DNA of 5,757 nt from Phycisphaerales bacterium (GTDB lineage: Bacteria; Planctomycetota; Phycisphaerae; Sedimentisphaerales; Anaerobacaceae), in the NCBI GenBank assembly GCA_003533825.1, contig DQCG01000527.1:1-5757 (forward strand), in the 5' to 3' direction. Below, piece after piece: positions 3,933 to 5,757 of the stretch. Numbering within the stretch: position 1 is the stretch's first letter; every line of letters begins with the position of its first letter. The notes below the pieces were generated by a model. That model did no database searches, was not told where the DNA came from, and saw nothing but the letters and a program-made list of their open reading frames with translations. Both the position numbers and the translations under genes were made by a program.

Positions 3933-5757
3933 TTACTCCGCGCCAAGTACAGATACCGTCGGCGGCTGCACATTAAGAGAGAGAGTATTTAACTCGTTGA
4001 TACGTCTCTCTGCGATTTCCAATGCTCTTACAGCAAGGCGTATTTGCGAAACTTTTGGGTCTAATATTGTAGAAGCCGTTAGTTGCTGTTCTGTTTGATT
4101 AAGCTGGTTACTAACGATTTCCAGCATTGCTTTTTTTTCTGCCATATCAATCGCCAGCGTAGCCAACTCGTGACTGAACGTGGCTAGTTGATTGGCACCG
4201 ACAGACACACCAATCTGTTCGCTCCGTCTTGCAAGCTCTATTCTTGCCCTGGCGAGCTTTTCCTCAGCATCCGCAAGCTCACTATTGGGAACTGTGCCGT
4301 TTTCTACGAGTCTTTTGACTCCTTCAAAATACTTTTCTTGCACGGCGAGTATTTTTCTCAATTCCTCGCTAACCTGGTCAGTCTGAATCCTCTCGTCTAT
4401 TTCCTTCTTTATTCTCTTGATTTGTTCTTCAATCGCCGGCATACGTCCCTGAAGTCGGGCAAGTTCCATCTCAAGATTCTGCTTTTCGGCGAGCAGGTTA
4501 TTCTGCTTACGAAGATGTACTTCAGCGGGGACATTTAAAGGAGTGCCGGCAGGAATATCCATTCTGATGGATTCTAAAAACCTCTGGATTTGTTGATGAA
4601 TCTCAGAGGTTTGTAGAACGGCAAGTTTCCTGGGTTGTTGACTCGGGTAAGGCGTTATGGTTCCTTCCCCCATGTCGCTGATATCAAACCAGCTCTCAGG
4701 CTCGATGGTTTTCTGGATTGCATCGGCCACCTCTTTGGCGCTACCGGCCGAATATGCAAAATCAGAGATGTCATAAACGCGCGTTATCAACTTACTCGGA
4801 AGCCGATCTCGCGTTGCTATTACTATCACGTCTTCATCCACGACGTATTTTAGTTCTGCAAAATCACTCGAAAGCCCATCTAATAAAATCTCCAGCGCCT
4901 TGCGGAGCTTAATACCTGGCAGCGGATCCATCCCGGCGGGCGTGGTCGGTTCGATCTCGGCATTTTCGAGCAAATCCCTCCAGTTAGGCTGTATCTGCAG
5001 CGGAGGATCTACGGAATCCTCTAATTGTTCTATTACATCAACAAAAGATGTAGAAGATGTTAAGTTCGACAGATCAATAATCTGTTCCAACTGTTGATAC
5101 ACAGCGGCATCCGCCGGATTCTGTTTGATCGCCTGGGCCGGCCTTATTGCCTTAGCTTGCTCCATTGCTTTTGCAAGTTGCGATTGGGCTCGATCACGCC
5201 GTGACTCGGCAAATTGAATCAAATTTTGGATTTCTTTCCCATGCGCATTGTAGGCATCGGTTAGTACTTGACGCAGATTTTCGACAAGGGCATTCATAAA
5301 CTCTTTGGCCAGAGGTTTGACATCCTCGGGCAGATGAACGCTCAGGCTGAAGAGATAAGTCTGCTCGTCAGTGGGATCTGCGGTCGTGGTTTCACTGCGA
5401 TGCTGGGTCGCTCTGGAAGTAGTAGTGTAGCCGTATAAGGTGTCCCCCCGGTCTCTACTGCGACCGCGGCTGTAACTTGTGCGGGCCGTAGGCCGGGTTC
5501 TGGAAGCGGTTGTGCGCCTGGCAGAAGAAGATATTCCGGTTCCGGGCTGGCTTCTGGAAGTGGAGCGTGCGACAGAAGAGGAACCGCTGGATTTTCCTGA
5601 GTCAGATGGTGGGGCTTGATAAGCATTTGGTCGTGCCATCCCCATCTCCGCTTCCATCATCATCGCATACTCATATTCCTCTTCCTCTTCAGATATAGAT
5701 GATCGTCCTGAACGCGAGGGCGACAGCGGCAAGCCATAGCTGCCGAGGCCGCCAGAA
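3933..5757 (-). CDS. Secretin-N/STN-like domain protein with low-complexity linker and coiled-coil tail (5' end outside window)
   Basis: The reverse frame ends with TAA at 3935-3933 and stays open to the right edge. The codons before a TTG at 5732 read SGGLGSYG, so that TTG is not trusted as the start and the gene continues outside. Numbering from this TTG: residues 11-32 are acidic then Met-rich (SISEEEEEYEYAMMMEAEM); 42-118 are a Ser/Thr/Arg-rich linker; 131-195 are helical and charged; 220-322 hold a secretin-N/STN-like module with SFVDVIEQLEDSVDPPLQIQ, NWRDLLENAEI, GIKLRKALEILLDGL, YVVDEDVIVIAT and LITRVYDISDF. Residues 330-390 continue with a second domain, including IQKTIEPESWFDI and LAVLQTSEIHQQIQRFLESI. 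Residues 405-582 are mostly coiled coil, with an ELADAEEKLARARIELARR stretch (485-503) like those of outer-membrane efflux and adaptor proteins. I recall this STN-like module from large planctomycete envelope proteins of unknown function. No secretin pore domain or membrane anchor is visible; a signal peptide would lie upstream. An envelope role is inferred. Confidence 0.78.
   Translation of the reverse strand, partial: SGGLGSYGLPLSPSRSGRSSISEEEEEYEYAMMMEAEMGMARPNAYQAPPSDSGKSSGSSSVARSTSRSQPGTGISSSARRTTASRTRPTARTSYSRGRSRDRGDTLYGYTTTSRATQHRSETTTADPTDEQTYLFSLSVHLPEDVKPLAKEFMNALVENLRQVLTDAYNAHGKEIQNLIQFAESRRDRAQSQLAKAMEQAKAIRPAQAIKQNPADAAVYQQLEQIIDLSNLTSSTSFVDVIEQLEDSVDPPLQIQPNWRDLLENAEIEPTTPAGMDPLPGIKLRKALEILLDGLSSDFAELKYVVDEDVIVIATRDRLPSKLITRVYDISDFAYSAGSAKEVADAIQKTIEPESWFDISDMGEGTITPYPSQQPRKLAVLQTSEIHQQIQRFLESIRMDIPAGTPLNVPAEVHLRKQNNLLAEKQNLEMELARLQGRMPAIEEQIKRIKKEIDERIQTDQVSEELRKILAVQEKYFEGVKRLVENGTVPNSELADAEEKLARARIELARRSEQIGVSVGANQLATFSHELATLAIDMAEKKAMLEIVSNQLNQTEQQLTASTILDPKVSQIRLAVRALEIAERRINELNTLSLNVQPPTVSVLGAE
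5411..5563 (-). repeat. Degenerate in-frame repeats in the Ser/Thr/Arg linker
   Basis: On the + strand TTCTGGAAGYGG occurs at 5498-5509 and 5552-5563, exactly 54 bases apart, and a third partial copy, CTCTGGAAGTAG, lies at 5411-5422, 87 bases from the first. All spacings are multiples of three. In the reverse-strand protein they correspond to STSRSQP (57-63), TASRTRP (75-81) and TTSRATQ (104-110), a repeated [S/T]-x-S-R unit. This suggests the linker grew by local duplication or slippage. Confidence 0.5.

Noticed and set aside
5733..5757. TTG at 5732 as the true start of the leftward gene
   Set aside because: The frame is open beyond it to the window edge, reading a Gly/Ser-rich stretch consistent with continuing low-complexity protein.

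Overview
The window looks like chromosomal DNA from a Planctomycetes bacterium, most likely class Phycisphaerae (Sedimentisphaerales-like). This is inferred from protein style: a large secretin-N-domain-like protein with low-complexity stretches and a long coiled-coil tail, a secreted PQQ-type beta-propeller, and a PurH with the longer middle segment ending in GAGGFFAEV. G+C is moderate by eye. No rRNA, tRNA, insertion sequence, CRISPR array or phage gene is visible.

Layout: (1) Bases 1-303 (+) are the 3' end of a radical SAM protein of the putative DNA modification/repair family, carrying its C-terminal helix-hairpin-helix. (2) Bases 304-642 hold no intact gene, but 349-515 read, with one frame change, like a decayed N-terminus of a CorA magnesium/cobalt transporter. 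(3) Bases 643-2158 (+) form a compact cluster: a 98-residue helical protein of unknown function, a possible 34-codon small ORF that exactly fills the following gap (940-1044), and a 370-residue exported protein with about eight PQQ-like propeller blades. (4) purH (2212-3822, +) follows after 53 bases behind a good ribosome binding site and encodes the bifunctional enzyme of the last two steps of IMP synthesis. (5) A perfect 11-bp hairpin followed by a T-rich run (3876-3924) ends the rightward unit. (6) From the right edge a leftward, convergent gene (3933-5757, 5' end outside the window) encodes more than 600 residues: an acidic/Met-rich segment, a Ser/Thr/Arg-rich linker with internal repeats, a helical stretch, a secretin-N/STN-like module and a long coiled coil.

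How they fit together: PurH is housekeeping. The 98-residue protein, the candidate small ORF and the propeller are packed tightly enough to be co-transcribed, possibly with purH, although weak promoter-like sequences lie ahead of the 98-residue gene and ahead of the propeller gene. The leftward gene is a separate unit, probably envelope or secretion related. I see no defence system or mobile element. The points most worth a second look are the CorA relic, the 34-codon ORF and the unusual architecture of the leftward protein.
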